A program made the position numbers and the translations under genes. The notes beneath the pieces were generated by a model, which was given only the letters and a program-made list of their open reading frames with translations, was not told the DNA's origin and ran no database searches. This document shows, piece by piece, positions 1 through 7,130 of a stretch of DNA of 64,000 bases; position 1 is the stretch's first letter, and each line of letters opens with the position of its first letter. The stretch comes from Hoeflea_A sp039025395 (GTDB lineage Bacteria > Pseudomonadota > Alphaproteobacteria > Rhizobiales > Rhizobiaceae), in contig JBCCOK010000008.1 of the NCBI GenBank assembly GCA_039025395.1, positions 1-64,000 of the forward strand. The letters run 5' to 3'.

Positions 1-145
1 CAGGCGGGTTGCGTGCCGTGGTGCCATCCCACCACAAGCGCAAGCCAACGCAGTCAGGGGGCAAAATCGCCCGGCCCATTAAGCTCCGCATTTCAATACG
101 ATAGTCCTTTCAGGGGTGGCGGCAAATCGGCCCATCGTTCGCCCT

Positions 146-170
146 CAAATTCGTCCACTGGACGAATTTG
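146..170. repeat. Perfect short inverted repeat (11 bp arms, 3 bp loop)
   Basis: The arm CAAATTCGTCC at 146-156 is followed by ACT and then by its exact reverse complement GGACGAATTTG at 160-170. It is the tightest of three palindromes in the first 400 bases. It could be a protein-binding site or a hairpin; nothing in the sequence decides between them. Confidence 0.7.
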
Positions 171-229
171 CAAGACGGGCTCACCGTTGCGCCGCTTGCC
201 CGATGACCCACATCGCGCTGCACGACGCG

Positions 230-308
230 CGCGTGTGGTGGATTTGAAGGTCCTGTCATTTTCTCAGCTTCCTCCACACAGGACCTTCAAATCCGCAAAC
301 CACACGCG
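230..308. repeat. Long imperfect inverted repeat
   Basis: The left arm at 230-256 starts CGCGTGTGGTG and runs into GATTTGAAGGTCCTGT. It is matched by the right arm at 278-308, which reads ACAGGACCTTCAAATC, then a six-base insertion, then CCACACGCG. The loop is about 21 bases. Pairing is exact over 16 bp next to the loop and about 9 bp at the base, which is far beyond chance. No T run follows, so it is not a typical intrinsic terminator. Confidence 0.75.
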
Positions 309-323
309 AACCAATGATGCATA

Positions 324-395
324 GCGTGTCCTTGTCGAATCTGAAGTTCGTACGGAGCCTGCCGCATATCCGCGAACTTCAGATTCGGGACACGC
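324..395. repeat. Second long inverted repeat next to the first
   Basis: CGAATCTGAAGTTCG at 336-350 is the exact reverse complement of CGAACTTCAGATTCG at 373-387. Outer arms GCGTGTCC (324-331) and GGACACGC (388-395) also pair, with a four-base bulge on the left. The loop is 22 bases. Its layout (15-16 bp inner stem, a bulge, an 8-9 bp outer stem starting GCGTG, a loop of 21-22 bases) mirrors the repeat at 230-308 although the inner stem sequence differs, suggesting two members of one element type. Confidence 0.75.
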
Positions 396-505
396 GCCCG
401 AGTGAGCCGATTTTCCGCCATCAAATGGTTCAATCTAACCCAGATTTGCTCTAAGGATCTGCGCGAAACCGGCGACGCATGGATAAAAGGCGCGCCGGGT
501 CTTTC

Positions 506-1354
506 TCAGCACACGGTGCGAAACCGCTCCACTACCGTATCAAGAACCTCTTCAGGCCGCTTCAGCCACCAGTCTTGTGCGGAAAAGATCTCGACCTCGC
601 ATGGCCCTGCATAACCGGCAGCTTCGACGCATTCGCGAAGACGTTTCAGGTCGGCCACGCCGTCGCCCATCATGCCGCGATCAAGCAGCATATCGCGCGT
701 CTCTTCCAGCCAATCGCACAGGTGATAGCCAAGGATGCGTTTAGGGCCGGCGGCGGCAAGCCCTTCTTCCAGATGCGTATCCCACCAGACATGATAGACA
801 TCGACGGCGACCCCCACATTCGGCGCTGCGACCATGTCGCAGACCCGAACTGCATCCGATACGGTCATCAACACCGTGCGATTGCCGCCAAACATCGGAT
901 TCAAGGCCTCCAGAGCAAGGCTGACACCGCGTTCGGCCGCGTATTCGGAAATCGCCCGGACCCGCTCGGCCAGAATCTTCTGGCTTTCCAGAACGCCCTT
1001 GGTACCGGGTTCCGTCCCACCGGTGACTATGGTCAATACAGGCGCGCCAAGCGCCGCGGCCATATCGATGGAAGATTTTGCTTCGTCCAGCCCGTCGGGC
1101 GCTTCGCTGCCGACGAGAAACGGCGTTCTGCACAAACCGACCACCTGCATGCCTGCCGAACGGACGCGATCGCCAATCAGCTGCGCCCGGTTACCGATTT
1201 CACGGCGCCAGAAAACGATCCCGCCGAAGCCGCGCTCTGCGCAGGCGTCAATCACCTGTTCCGGCGACCAGCTCGCGCCGTGGCCGTCAATATTGTGTCC
1301 GAGGGTTGCCGTGTTCAGCGCCAAGGCCGAGATATCCTGCGAGAAATCCCTCAT
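506..1354 (-). CDS. Sugar phosphate isomerase/epimerase-like TIM-barrel protein
   Basis: This 282-residue protein has the xylose isomerase-like TIM-barrel pattern (AP endonuclease 2 superfamily). Probable metal ligands are visible: E149 in LALEALNP, D185 and H188 in VAVDVYHVW, H211 in GYHLCDW and E255 in CEVEIFS. Such enzymes isomerise or epimerise keto sugars, or in some relatives dehydrate cyclitol-like compounds; the substrate cannot be told here. It is the last gene of a leftward operon, and its ATG overlaps the TGA of the DUF993 gene (ATGA), which suggests translational coupling. It probably handles a carbohydrate-like intermediate next to the DUF993 protein. Confidence 0.85.
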   Translation of the reverse strand: MRDFSQDISALALNTATLGHNIDGHGASWSPEQVIDACAERGFGGIVFWRREIGNRAQLIGDRVRSAGMQVVGLCRTPFLVGSEAPDGLDEAKSSIDMAAALGAPVLTIVTGGTEPGTKGVLESQKILAERVRAISEYAAERGVSLALEALNPMFGGNRTVLMTVSDAVRVCDMVAAPNVGVAVDVYHVWWDTHLEEGLAAAGPKRILGYHLCDWLEETRDMLLDRGMMGDGVADLKRLRECVEAAGYAGPCEVEIFSAQDWWLKRPEEVLDTVVERFRTVC

Positions 1355-2502
1355 CGTGCCCCGTACATTGCCAAAAAGGTATTCATCCGTTGCATAGCCA
1401 GTTCAGGGTCCCGCAAAAGCCCGTTTTGCTCGGCCAGTTTGAAGCAATCGATGAAATAGGGCAGCGGCCGCATCGATTGGGCGCCCCCCAGCATGACGAA
1501 GTGCTTCTGAAAGCCGTTGAGCCATGCCAGGAACACTACACCTGTCTTGTAGTACTGCGTCGGCGCCTCGAAGATCAGCCGCGCCAGCGGCACTGTCGGA
1601 TCGAGCACTGCCCGGAACGCCTCCTTGTTGCCCCGGCCAAGTTCTCCGACAGCCTTGCCGACGGCAACCGCAAGCGGGTCAAAGATGCCGAGCAAGGCGT
1701 GAGAATAGTCTTCGCTATCCCCGGCAATCAGTTCGGGGTAGTTGAAATCGTCGCCGGTGTACATCCTCACGCCGTCAGGGAGCCTGCGGCGCATGATGAT
1801 CTCCTTTTCCTTGTCGAGAAGCGAGATCTTGATGCCGTCCACTTTCGAGGCGTTCTGCTCAATCACGGAAAGAGCGGTTTCCATGGCCGGGTCAAATTCA
1901 TCCGTACCCCAATAGCCGGCCAGCGCCGGGTCGAACATCGGACCCAGCCAATGCAGGATGACCGGTTCGTGGCAAGCCGCAAGGACATCGCCATACATCC
2001 GCACATAGTCGTCCGGTGTTGACGCGACACGCGCCAAGGCGCGCGATGCCATCAGGATCAGGCGGCCACCGACATTCTGGATTGCTTCGACCTGTTCCAG
2101 ATAGGCCGCTCGAACATCCTCAAGTGAACGGGCTTCATTCGGGTCCAGCTGGTCGGTGCCGCAGCCGTTGAAAACCAGCGCGTCGGGCAGTTCTGTCCTG
2201 GTCTGCCGGATCAGTTCAAGCGCACCGGACCAGTCGAGCCCCATGCCGCGCTGGGCAGTGTCCATTGCCTCGGCGATGCCGAGACCAAGACCGGAAAGAT
2301 AACGGCGAAACGCCAGGGTCGTCTCCCAATCGACAGCAGCAGCTTCGGAGGGATGCGAGGTGGTATAGGGGTCGGCTACCACATGGGCGGCGGAAAATAC
2401 AATTCGCGCCGGATCGTGCCCGAGCGGTTCCGGCACGACAGGCGTGCCGGTCAGCGTATAGTCGGCAAAAGTGCCGTTTGTATCCGGTAGTGCGATCTTC
2501 AT
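1351..2502 (-). CDS. DUF993 family protein (dihydrodipicolinate synthase-like)
   Basis: The 383-residue product matches my memory of the DUF993 family, which is thought to share the DHDPS/NAL aldolase TIM barrel. Lys225 in the sequence DGIKIS sits where class I aldolases of that fold keep their Schiff-base lysine; this is alignment by eye. No member has a well-known reaction. A retro-aldol or lyase step on a keto acid would fit its place between an SDR/acyl-CoA dehydrogenase pair and a sugar isomerase-like gene. It is third in the operon starting at 4426, 11 bases after the SDR. Confidence 0.8.
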   Translation of the reverse strand: MKIALPDTNGTFADYTLTGTPVVPEPLGHDPARIVFSAAHVVADPYTTSHPSEAAAVDWETTLAFRRYLSGLGLGIAEAMDTAQRGMGLDWSGALELIRQTRTELPDALVFNGCGTDQLDPNEARSLEDVRAAYLEQVEAIQNVGGRLILMASRALARVASTPDDYVRMYGDVLAACHEPVILHWLGPMFDPALAGYWGTDEFDPAMETALSVIEQNASKVDGIKISLLDKEKEIIMRRRLPDGVRMYTGDDFNYPELIAGDSEDYSHALLGIFDPLAVAVGKAVGELGRGNKEAFRAVLDPTVPLARLIFEAPTQYYKTGVVFLAWLNGFQKHFVMLGGAQSMRPLPYFIDCFKLAEQNGLLRDPELAMQRMNTFLAMYGAR

Positions 2503-2513
2503 GCGACAATCCT

Positions 2514-3284
2514 TCAGAAACGCGGAACCAGCATGCCGCCATCGGCAGAGATTGTCTGGCCGGTCGTGTAGGGCATACGCCCTGAAGCCAAGGCTGCGAT
2601 GATGGCCCCGATATCAGCCGGCTTGCCGACACGGGGAAACAGGGTGAGGCCCCCTTTTGCCCGCTCTTCGTACTGCCCGATCACCGGCGCTGTCAGGTCC
2701 GTATCGATCAAACCCGGCTGAACGTCGTAAACGGCGATATTCTCCTCTCCCAACCGCACGGCCCAGGCCTTGGACACCATGGCCGCTGCTGCCTTCGACG
2801 CACAATACTCCGATCGCGGCACGGCGACGGCCACTGCGTTGGAGGAGGTCACATTGACGATGGAATGAAACAGCTTTGGGTCACGGGAACGGGCCAGAAG
2901 CCGCGCCGCAAACGCCTGGCTCAGGAAAAACACAGCCTTTGCATTGACTGCCAGGCATTGATCCCAACTCTCCTCAGTCACCTCGAGCGGGTCGCCGCGG
3001 CTGAGCACGCCGATACCGGCATTGTTGACCAGTGTCGTCAGCGGTCCGAGTTCCGCCTCGATCATTTCAAGCGCTGGCTTGTGTGCATCCCTGTCCGTGA
3101 CATCGAACGGCACGCCAATAGCGCTGGCGCCGAGGTCGCGCAATTGTTGGACTGCGCCCCGCAGTTCCGCGTCATCGGACGGTCCATTCAGAGCCACGGC
3201 AAAGCCTTCTCCGGCCAGAGCTTTGGCCGTCGCCAAACCGATTCCGCGGCTGGAGCCGGTGATCAATGCAATCTGGCCGCTCAA
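2514..3284 (-). CDS. Short-chain dehydrogenase/reductase (3-ketoacyl reductase type)
   Basis: This is a classical SDR of 256 residues: cofactor motif TGSSRGIG near residues 9-16, NNAG at 87-90, catalytic Ser near 147, and Tyr160 and Lys164 in the YxxxK motif. Translation starts at TTG (3284), which overlaps the TGA of the preceding acyl-CoA dehydrogenase (TTGA). It likely oxidises a secondary alcohol, for example a 3-hydroxyacyl-CoA or a polyol, with NAD(P). Its place behind an acyl-CoA dehydrogenase favours the hydroxyacyl role, but this is inference. Confidence 0.88.
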   Translation of the reverse strand: MSGQIALITGSSRGIGLATAKALAGEGFAVALNGPSDDAELRGAVQQLRDLGASAIGVPFDVTDRDAHKPALEMIEAELGPLTTLVNNAGIGVLSRGDPLEVTEESWDQCLAVNAKAVFFLSQAFAARLLARSRDPKLFHSIVNVTSSNAVAVAVPRSEYCASKAAAAMVSKAWAVRLGEENIAVYDVQPGLIDTDLTAPVIGQYEERAKGGLTLFPRVGKPADIGAIIAALASGRMPYTTGQTISADGGMLVPRF

Positions 3285-4426
3285 ACCGCCGCTCCGTGCT
3301 TGACGAGTTCACGTGCGATAATCATGCGCTGTATCTGGTTCGTGCCCTCGTAAATCTGGGTGATCTTTGCATCACGATAAAGACGTTCCACTTCAAATCC
3401 CCTGATGTAACCGGAGCCACCGAAAACCTGAACTGCATCCGAAGTGCGTGCAACGGCCGTGTCACCGGCAAAACACTTTGCCATGGAACAGGCCTTGGTT
3501 GCATCCTCCCCCCGATCGATTTTCACCGCGGCGGAATGAACCAAAAGCCGTGACGCTTCAATATCCTTTGCCATGTCGGCGATCAGCCACTGGACGCCTT
3601 GAAAATCAATGATGGGTTGTTTGAACTGCTTGCGCTGTTGGGCATAGTCGACTGCCGCTTCCAGTCCGGCCTGTGCAATTCCCACCGCAAGAGCAGCGAT
3701 GCCGACACGGCCTTTGTCGAGCACGCTCATCATCATGTGAAAGCCGCGACCTTCCTCGCCCAGTAGATCATCGGCCGACAACCGCACATTGGAAAAGTGC
3801 AGTGCCCCGACCTGGCTTGCCCGTTGGCCCATCTTGTATTCCTTGGGTCCGCGTTCGACGCCCTCGGCATGCAGATCCACGATGAAGATTGACATGCCCC
3901 GCCGGCCGGCCTCGCGATCTGTCCGCGCCAGAACAAATCCGATATCCGCGACCGGGGCATTGTGGATCCAGATCTTGCCACCATTGAGGATCCAGCCGTC
4001 TCCGTCCTTTGTGGCCTCGGTACGAATGCCCGAGACATCGGTACCGGCTTCAGGCTCGGTGATGCAATAGGCAACTTTCGCTTTTGCTTGCATGACGTCA
4101 ACCAGCCAGCGTTTCTGCTGCACCGGACTTCCATGTCGCACCAAAAGCGTTGAAATCAGTTCAACCAGACCACATTGATCGGCCACAGATGAATAGCCGC
4201 GCGATAATTCCTCCATGACCAGGGCGTAGGCAAGCGTGTCGAAACCTGGCCCGCCCAGTTCTTCCGGCACACCGATCCCGAAAAGGCCCAGCTCACCCAT
4301 CTGCAGATAAAGTTCTGCTGGAAAGCGCTCCTCCCGGTCGAGGTCTTCCGCGATGGGTCTGATCGTGTCGTTGGCAAAATCGCGCGCCATTTCGCGCACC
4401 TGGATGTGGGTGTCGGTGAGATACAT
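3281..4426 (-). CDS. Acyl-CoA dehydrogenase
   Basis: The 381-residue protein has the full acyl-CoA dehydrogenase fold: the FAD-contacting stretch around YCITEPEAGTDVSG (residues 120-133), the middle beta-domain, and the C-terminal signature IYEGTNQIQR with Glu360 in the catalytic-base position. It would desaturate an acyl-CoA and pass electrons to ETF. It is the first gene of the leftward operon 4426-506. A GTAAC-N6-GTTAC operator lies 14 bases upstream of the start, and the AKR/MaoC operon diverges from the same gap. Chain length or branching preference cannot be read from the sequence. Confidence 0.92.
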   Translation of the reverse strand: MYLTDTHIQVREMARDFANDTIRPIAEDLDREERFPAELYLQMGELGLFGIGVPEELGGPGFDTLAYALVMEELSRGYSSVADQCGLVELISTLLVRHGSPVQQKRWLVDVMQAKAKVAYCITEPEAGTDVSGIRTEATKDGDGWILNGGKIWIHNAPVADIGFVLARTDREAGRRGMSIFIVDLHAEGVERGPKEYKMGQRASQVGALHFSNVRLSADDLLGEEGRGFHMMMSVLDKGRVGIAALAVGIAQAGLEAAVDYAQQRKQFKQPIIDFQGVQWLIADMAKDIEASRLLVHSAAVKIDRGEDATKACSMAKCFAGDTAVARTSDAVQVFGGSGYIRGFEVERLYRDAKITQIYEGTNQIQRMIIARELVKHGAAV

Positions 4427-4440
4427 GCATCATCCCATTA

Positions 4441-4456
4441 GTAACTGATTAGTTAC
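4441..4456. promoter_or_regulatory. Operator GTAAC-N6-GTTAC, copy 1
   Basis: GTAAC at 4441-4445 and GTTAC at 4452-4456 form a perfect 5+6+5 palindrome just upstream of the leftward acyl-CoA dehydrogenase start. The same motif recurs at 4535, 8732, 8833 and (degenerate) 19352, each in front of a gene of the same cluster. The TetR gene at 19488 is the likely binder. Confidence 0.75.
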
Positions 4457-4534
4457 TTTACATTTCCGGTAAACCATCGGTCAAGAGGCGCCTTGGCAAT
4501 TTTCCCCTTGCCCGACCGTGCAGCAATACGATAG

Positions 4535-4550
4535 ATAACTAACTGGTTAC
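4535..4550. promoter_or_regulatory. Operator GTAAC-N6-GTTAC, copy 2 (ATAAC left half)
   Basis: ATAAC at 4535-4539 and GTTAC at 4546-4550 match the shared operator at nine of ten positions. The site ends 14 bases before the rightward aldo/keto reductase start and overlaps where its promoter or leader should be. With copy 1 it gives each of the two divergent units its own operator. Confidence 0.7.
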
Positions 4551-4564
4551 TTAGGGAGGAAAAT

Positions 4565-5578
4565 ATGCAGCCCGACACGAAGATGAAATTCGGCCGAGTG
4601 GATCTGGAAGTCACCGCCTTCGGATTTGGCACCGCGCCTGTCGGGAACATCTTTCGCGAAATCGACGAAGAGACATCCAACGATATGTTCCAGGCTGCAT
4701 GGGATGCCGGCGTGCGATACTACGACACCGCGCCGATGTATGGCCACGGCCTGTCGGAATTGAGAACCGGTCACAGCCTGCGCTGGAAGAACCGCGACGA
4801 CTTCGTCCTTTCGTCCAAGGTCGGCCGTTTATTGAAACCGGCAAGGAAACACGAGATCGAATATGCGCCCTGGACCAATGCCGGCCGCTTCACCATGCAT
4901 TTCGACTATAGCTACGACGGCACCATGCGCAGCTTCGAGGACTCGCTTCAACGGCTGAACCTTGAGCACATGGATATCTGCTTCATCCATGACATCGATC
5001 GTTTCACGCGGGGCGATGAACAGCCGGAGGTCTTCAAGGAAGCGATGGACGGTTGCTGGAAGGCGCTTTCGGATCTCCGCGACCAGGGCGTTGTAAAGGC
5101 CATCGGCGTCGGAGTGAATGAGTGGGAGGTGTGTCATGAAGCGCTGCAGCAGCGGGATTTCGACTGTTTCCTGCTTGCCGGCCGCTACACGCTTTTGGAA
5201 CAGGAGTCGCTCGACCAATTCCTGCCGCTGTGCGAGGAGCGCGGAGCGGCGGTGGTCGTTGGCGGAGGCTTCAATTCAGGCATTCTGGCAACCGGTGCAG
5301 TCGACGGCGCGAAATACAATTACGCTCCGGCCCCCGCCGAAATCATGCATAAGGTTGCCGGGATCGAGGCTATCTGCGGCCAATACAATGTGCCGCTGCC
5401 GGCTGCTGCATTGCAGTTCGTCATTGCCCATCCGGCGATCCCCAGCTTTATCGCCGGCACCCGGACGGTCGAGCAGCTCAAGAAAAACCTCGAATGGTTC
5501 AGCCACCCCATTCCTTCCGATCTGTGGGCGGAACTGAAAGCCGCGAAGCTGTTGCGTGAGGACGCTCCAACGCCGTGA
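4565..5578 (+). CDS. Aldo/keto reductase (aldose 1-dehydrogenase-like)
   Basis: This 337-residue protein has the AKR barrel with Asp54 and Tyr59 (YYDTAPMYG), Lys85 (SSKVGR) and a downstream His in FIHDID as catalytic tetrad. Its overall character resembles the D-threo-aldose/L-fucose 1-dehydrogenase branch, which oxidises free sugars at C1 to lactones with NAD(P). A good Shine-Dalgarno (GGGAGGA) precedes the ATG. It is followed by a MaoC-type gene whose GTG overlaps its stop. Substrate is unknown; a sugar or other aldehyde/lactol would fit the ABC importer in the same regulon. Confidence 0.88.
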   Translation: MQPDTKMKFGRVDLEVTAFGFGTAPVGNIFREIDEETSNDMFQAAWDAGVRYYDTAPMYGHGLSELRTGHSLRWKNRDDFVLSSKVGRLLKPARKHEIEYAPWTNAGRFTMHFDYSYDGTMRSFEDSLQRLNLEHMDICFIHDIDRFTRGDEQPEVFKEAMDGCWKALSDLRDQGVVKAIGVGVNEWEVCHEALQQRDFDCFLLAGRYTLLEQESLDQFLPLCEERGAAVVVGGGFNSGILATGAVDGAKYNYAPAPAEIMHKVAGIEAICGQYNVPLPAAALQFVIAHPAIPSFIAGTRTVEQLKKNLEWFSHPIPSDLWAELKAAKLLREDAPTP

Positions 5579-6027
5579 GCGGTCTCCTGGCGCCGGGACG
5601 ATATGGCTTTGATGAGGTCTCAACCGGGGCCGTTGTCGAAACCGGCCGGCGCATTGTGTCCGCCGCGGATATCGACTCCTTTGCCGATCTATCGGGCGAC
5701 CGCTTCGAGATTCACATGAACGATGAAGCGGCGCGGTCCCATGGGTTTCCCCGGCGCGTCGCACATGGCCTGCTGGTCCTGTCCCTTGTCGACGGGCTGA
5801 AGAACAACGCGCCTGCTCAGTTCCGTGCCATTGCCTCGCTTGGCTGGGAATGGTCCTTTCGCCGCCCGGTCTTTGCCGGCGACGAAATCCGCGTAACCAT
5901 CACGGTCGAGAGCAAACGCGGCGTTTCCAAACCCGACCGCGGCATCCTCGGCCTTGTCTTCGAGGTCACCAATCAAACGGGTGAGACGGTGCAGGAGGGG
6001 AAAAACCTGCTTCTTGCATACCGATAG
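5575..6027 (+). CDS. MaoC-like hotdog hydratase
   Basis: The 150-residue protein carries the hydratase-2 motif of MaoC-type hotdog enzymes: FADLSGD followed by H47 and the A-rich helix, with Asp42 and His47 as the likely catalytic pair. These enzymes hydrate enoyl-CoAs reversibly. The GTG start overlaps the TGA of the aldo/keto reductase (GTGA), so the two are translationally coupled. It probably acts after the acyl-CoA dehydrogenase encoded across the divergent promoter. The operon is bounded on the right by a convergent unit only 15 bases away. Confidence 0.85.
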   Translation: MSGLLAPGRYGFDEVSTGAVVETGRRIVSAADIDSFADLSGDRFEIHMNDEAARSHGFPRRVAHGLLVLSLVDGLKNNAPAQFRAIASLGWEWSFRRPVFAGDEIRVTITVESKRGVSKPDRGILGLVFEVTNQTGETVQEGKNLLLAYR

Positions 6028-6042
6028 AGTAAAATCTGGCGG

Positions 6043-6354
6043 TCATACCGTATAGTCGGCGACAAACACGCCGCCCGGACCGCCATCCAGTTCGGCTACA
6101 ATACGTGCACCGATCTGCTGGTGGACCTCGTCCGCAAGATAGATATCGCGCACCGCTTCGTCCCGAAAATCAAACCAGAAAACGTCCCGAAACCCTCTCA
6201 CCATTGGGTCTTCGACACTGATATTGGGACGGACCTGAAAATCGGAAATGCCGTTGATCCGGCTCCTGAGTCCCTCGAGATCATCCATCAGCGCCTTTTT
6301 TGTCGCGTCCGGCGTGTCGGGACGAAATCGGAGTGCAACAAAATGCCGTATCAT
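6043..6354 (-). CDS. Dabb-family stress-responsive A/B barrel protein
   Basis: A 103-residue protein of the dimeric alpha/beta-barrel (Dabb) type, recognisable from the start MIRHFVALRF, a central DFQVRPN stretch and the C-terminal HQQIGARIVAEL helix. Small Dabb proteins act as cyclases, decarboxylases or unknown accessory enzymes and often sit in catabolic operons. It is the last gene of the operon CoA-transferase, enoyl-CoA hydratase, Dabb; its ATG overlaps the stop of the hydratase (ATGA). No catalytic function can be assigned. Confidence 0.8.
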   Translation of the reverse strand: MIRHFVALRFRPDTPDATKKALMDDLEGLRSRINGISDFQVRPNISVEDPMVRGFRDVFWFDFRDEAVRDIYLADEVHQQIGARIVAELDGGPGGVFVADYTV

Positions 6355-7130
6355 GTCTTTCTTCCTCTGCCGAAGTCCGGTGTCCGCTTGCCACGGAATG
6401 CCGCGAGGCCTTCTTCCAGTTCATCCGAACCCGCAGCAAGCGAACCTGCCAACGCTTCGATAATACGTTCGCGCTCTTCGCCCTCTGCAGCATTGATCAT
6501 CATCTTTGCGAGCTGCGTCGCGCGTGGGCCTCTCTTCAAGACCGATGCCGCGATCTCATTCGCCGCAGCCATTGCCTCTCCGGTGGCCACGACACGGTCT
6601 ACCAGACCCAGATCAAGCGCCTCTTTTGCCGTAAACACGTCACCGAACACCGCCATCCTTCGCACGATCTGCGCGCCGAACCGCCGCACAGCCCGCTGGG
6701 TTCCCGACCAGCCAGGAATGATGCCGAGCCCGGTCTCAGGCTGGCCGATCTTTACCTGCTCTTCCGCAACCCTGTAGTCCGCGCAAGCGGCCAATTCCAG
6801 CCCACCGCCCAGCGCGTGGCCATCCAAAACAGCGATCACCGGTTGGCGCAGCCGTGCAAGCGCGTCAAACGCCGCATGGCCGTCGCGAACCCAGCGCTGC
6901 CCGAACTGTTCCGGACTTTCCACAGACCATGCCTCGATATCGCCGCCTGCGCAGAACGCCTTTCCTTCACCGGAGAGGATAACCACATGGATATCGGGAT
7001 GCCCGTCGACTTCACTGCACCGGGCAGAAAGCTCCCCGACCATCGCGGCATCAAGCGCGTTGAGTTTATCCGGCCGATTGAGGCGCAAATGCGCCACCGC
7101 ACCATCAACGGTCAACAAAATCCGGCTCAC
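6351..7130 (-). CDS. Enoyl-CoA hydratase/isomerase (crotonase family)
   Basis: The 259-residue product is a crotonase: oxyanion-hole segments around AFCAGGD (58-64) and HALGGG (105-110), and both catalytic glutamates of true hydratases, Glu112 in GGLELA and Glu132 in GQPETG. It should hydrate an enoyl-CoA. The GTG start at 7130 overlaps the TGA of the CoA-transferase gene (GTGA). With the MaoC protein at 5575 the cluster has two unrelated hydratases, suggesting two hydration steps or different stereochemistry. Confidence 0.9.
   Translation of the reverse strand: MSRILLTVDGAVAHLRLNRPDKLNALDAAMVGELSARCSEVDGHPDIHVVILSGEGKAFCAGGDIEAWSVESPEQFGQRWVRDGHAAFDALARLRQPVIAVLDGHALGGGLELAACADYRVAEEQVKIGQPETGLGIIPGWSGTQRAVRRFGAQIVRRMAVFGDVFTAKEALDLGLVDRVVATGEAMAAANEIAASVLKRGPRATQLAKMMINAAEGEERERIIEALAGSLAAGSDELEEGLAAFRGKRTPDFGRGRKT

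Larger units (their letters stand above)
1..505. other. Non-coding left edge rich in inverted repeats
   Basis: I see no convincing gene in these first 505 bases. The open frames that cross it are short, arginine/proline/serine-rich and unlike any family I recognise. The stretch is instead filled by three separate inverted repeats (146-170, 230-308 and 324-395), listed individually. The next gene to the right ends at 506 and is read leftwards, so this DNA is downstream of a long leftward operon. Some of the hairpins could act as transcription stops, but none is followed by a T run. Confidence 0.6.

Noticed and set aside
13..324. Open frame of 103 codons at the left edge
   Set aside because: It runs through two inverted repeats, is arginine- and proline-rich, lacks a ribosome-binding site and resembles no family.
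479..1459. Long plus-strand frame of 326 codons opposite the TIM-barrel gene
   Set aside because: It is a mirror of the real minus-strand gene 506-1354, whose metal-binding residues and operon context are clear.
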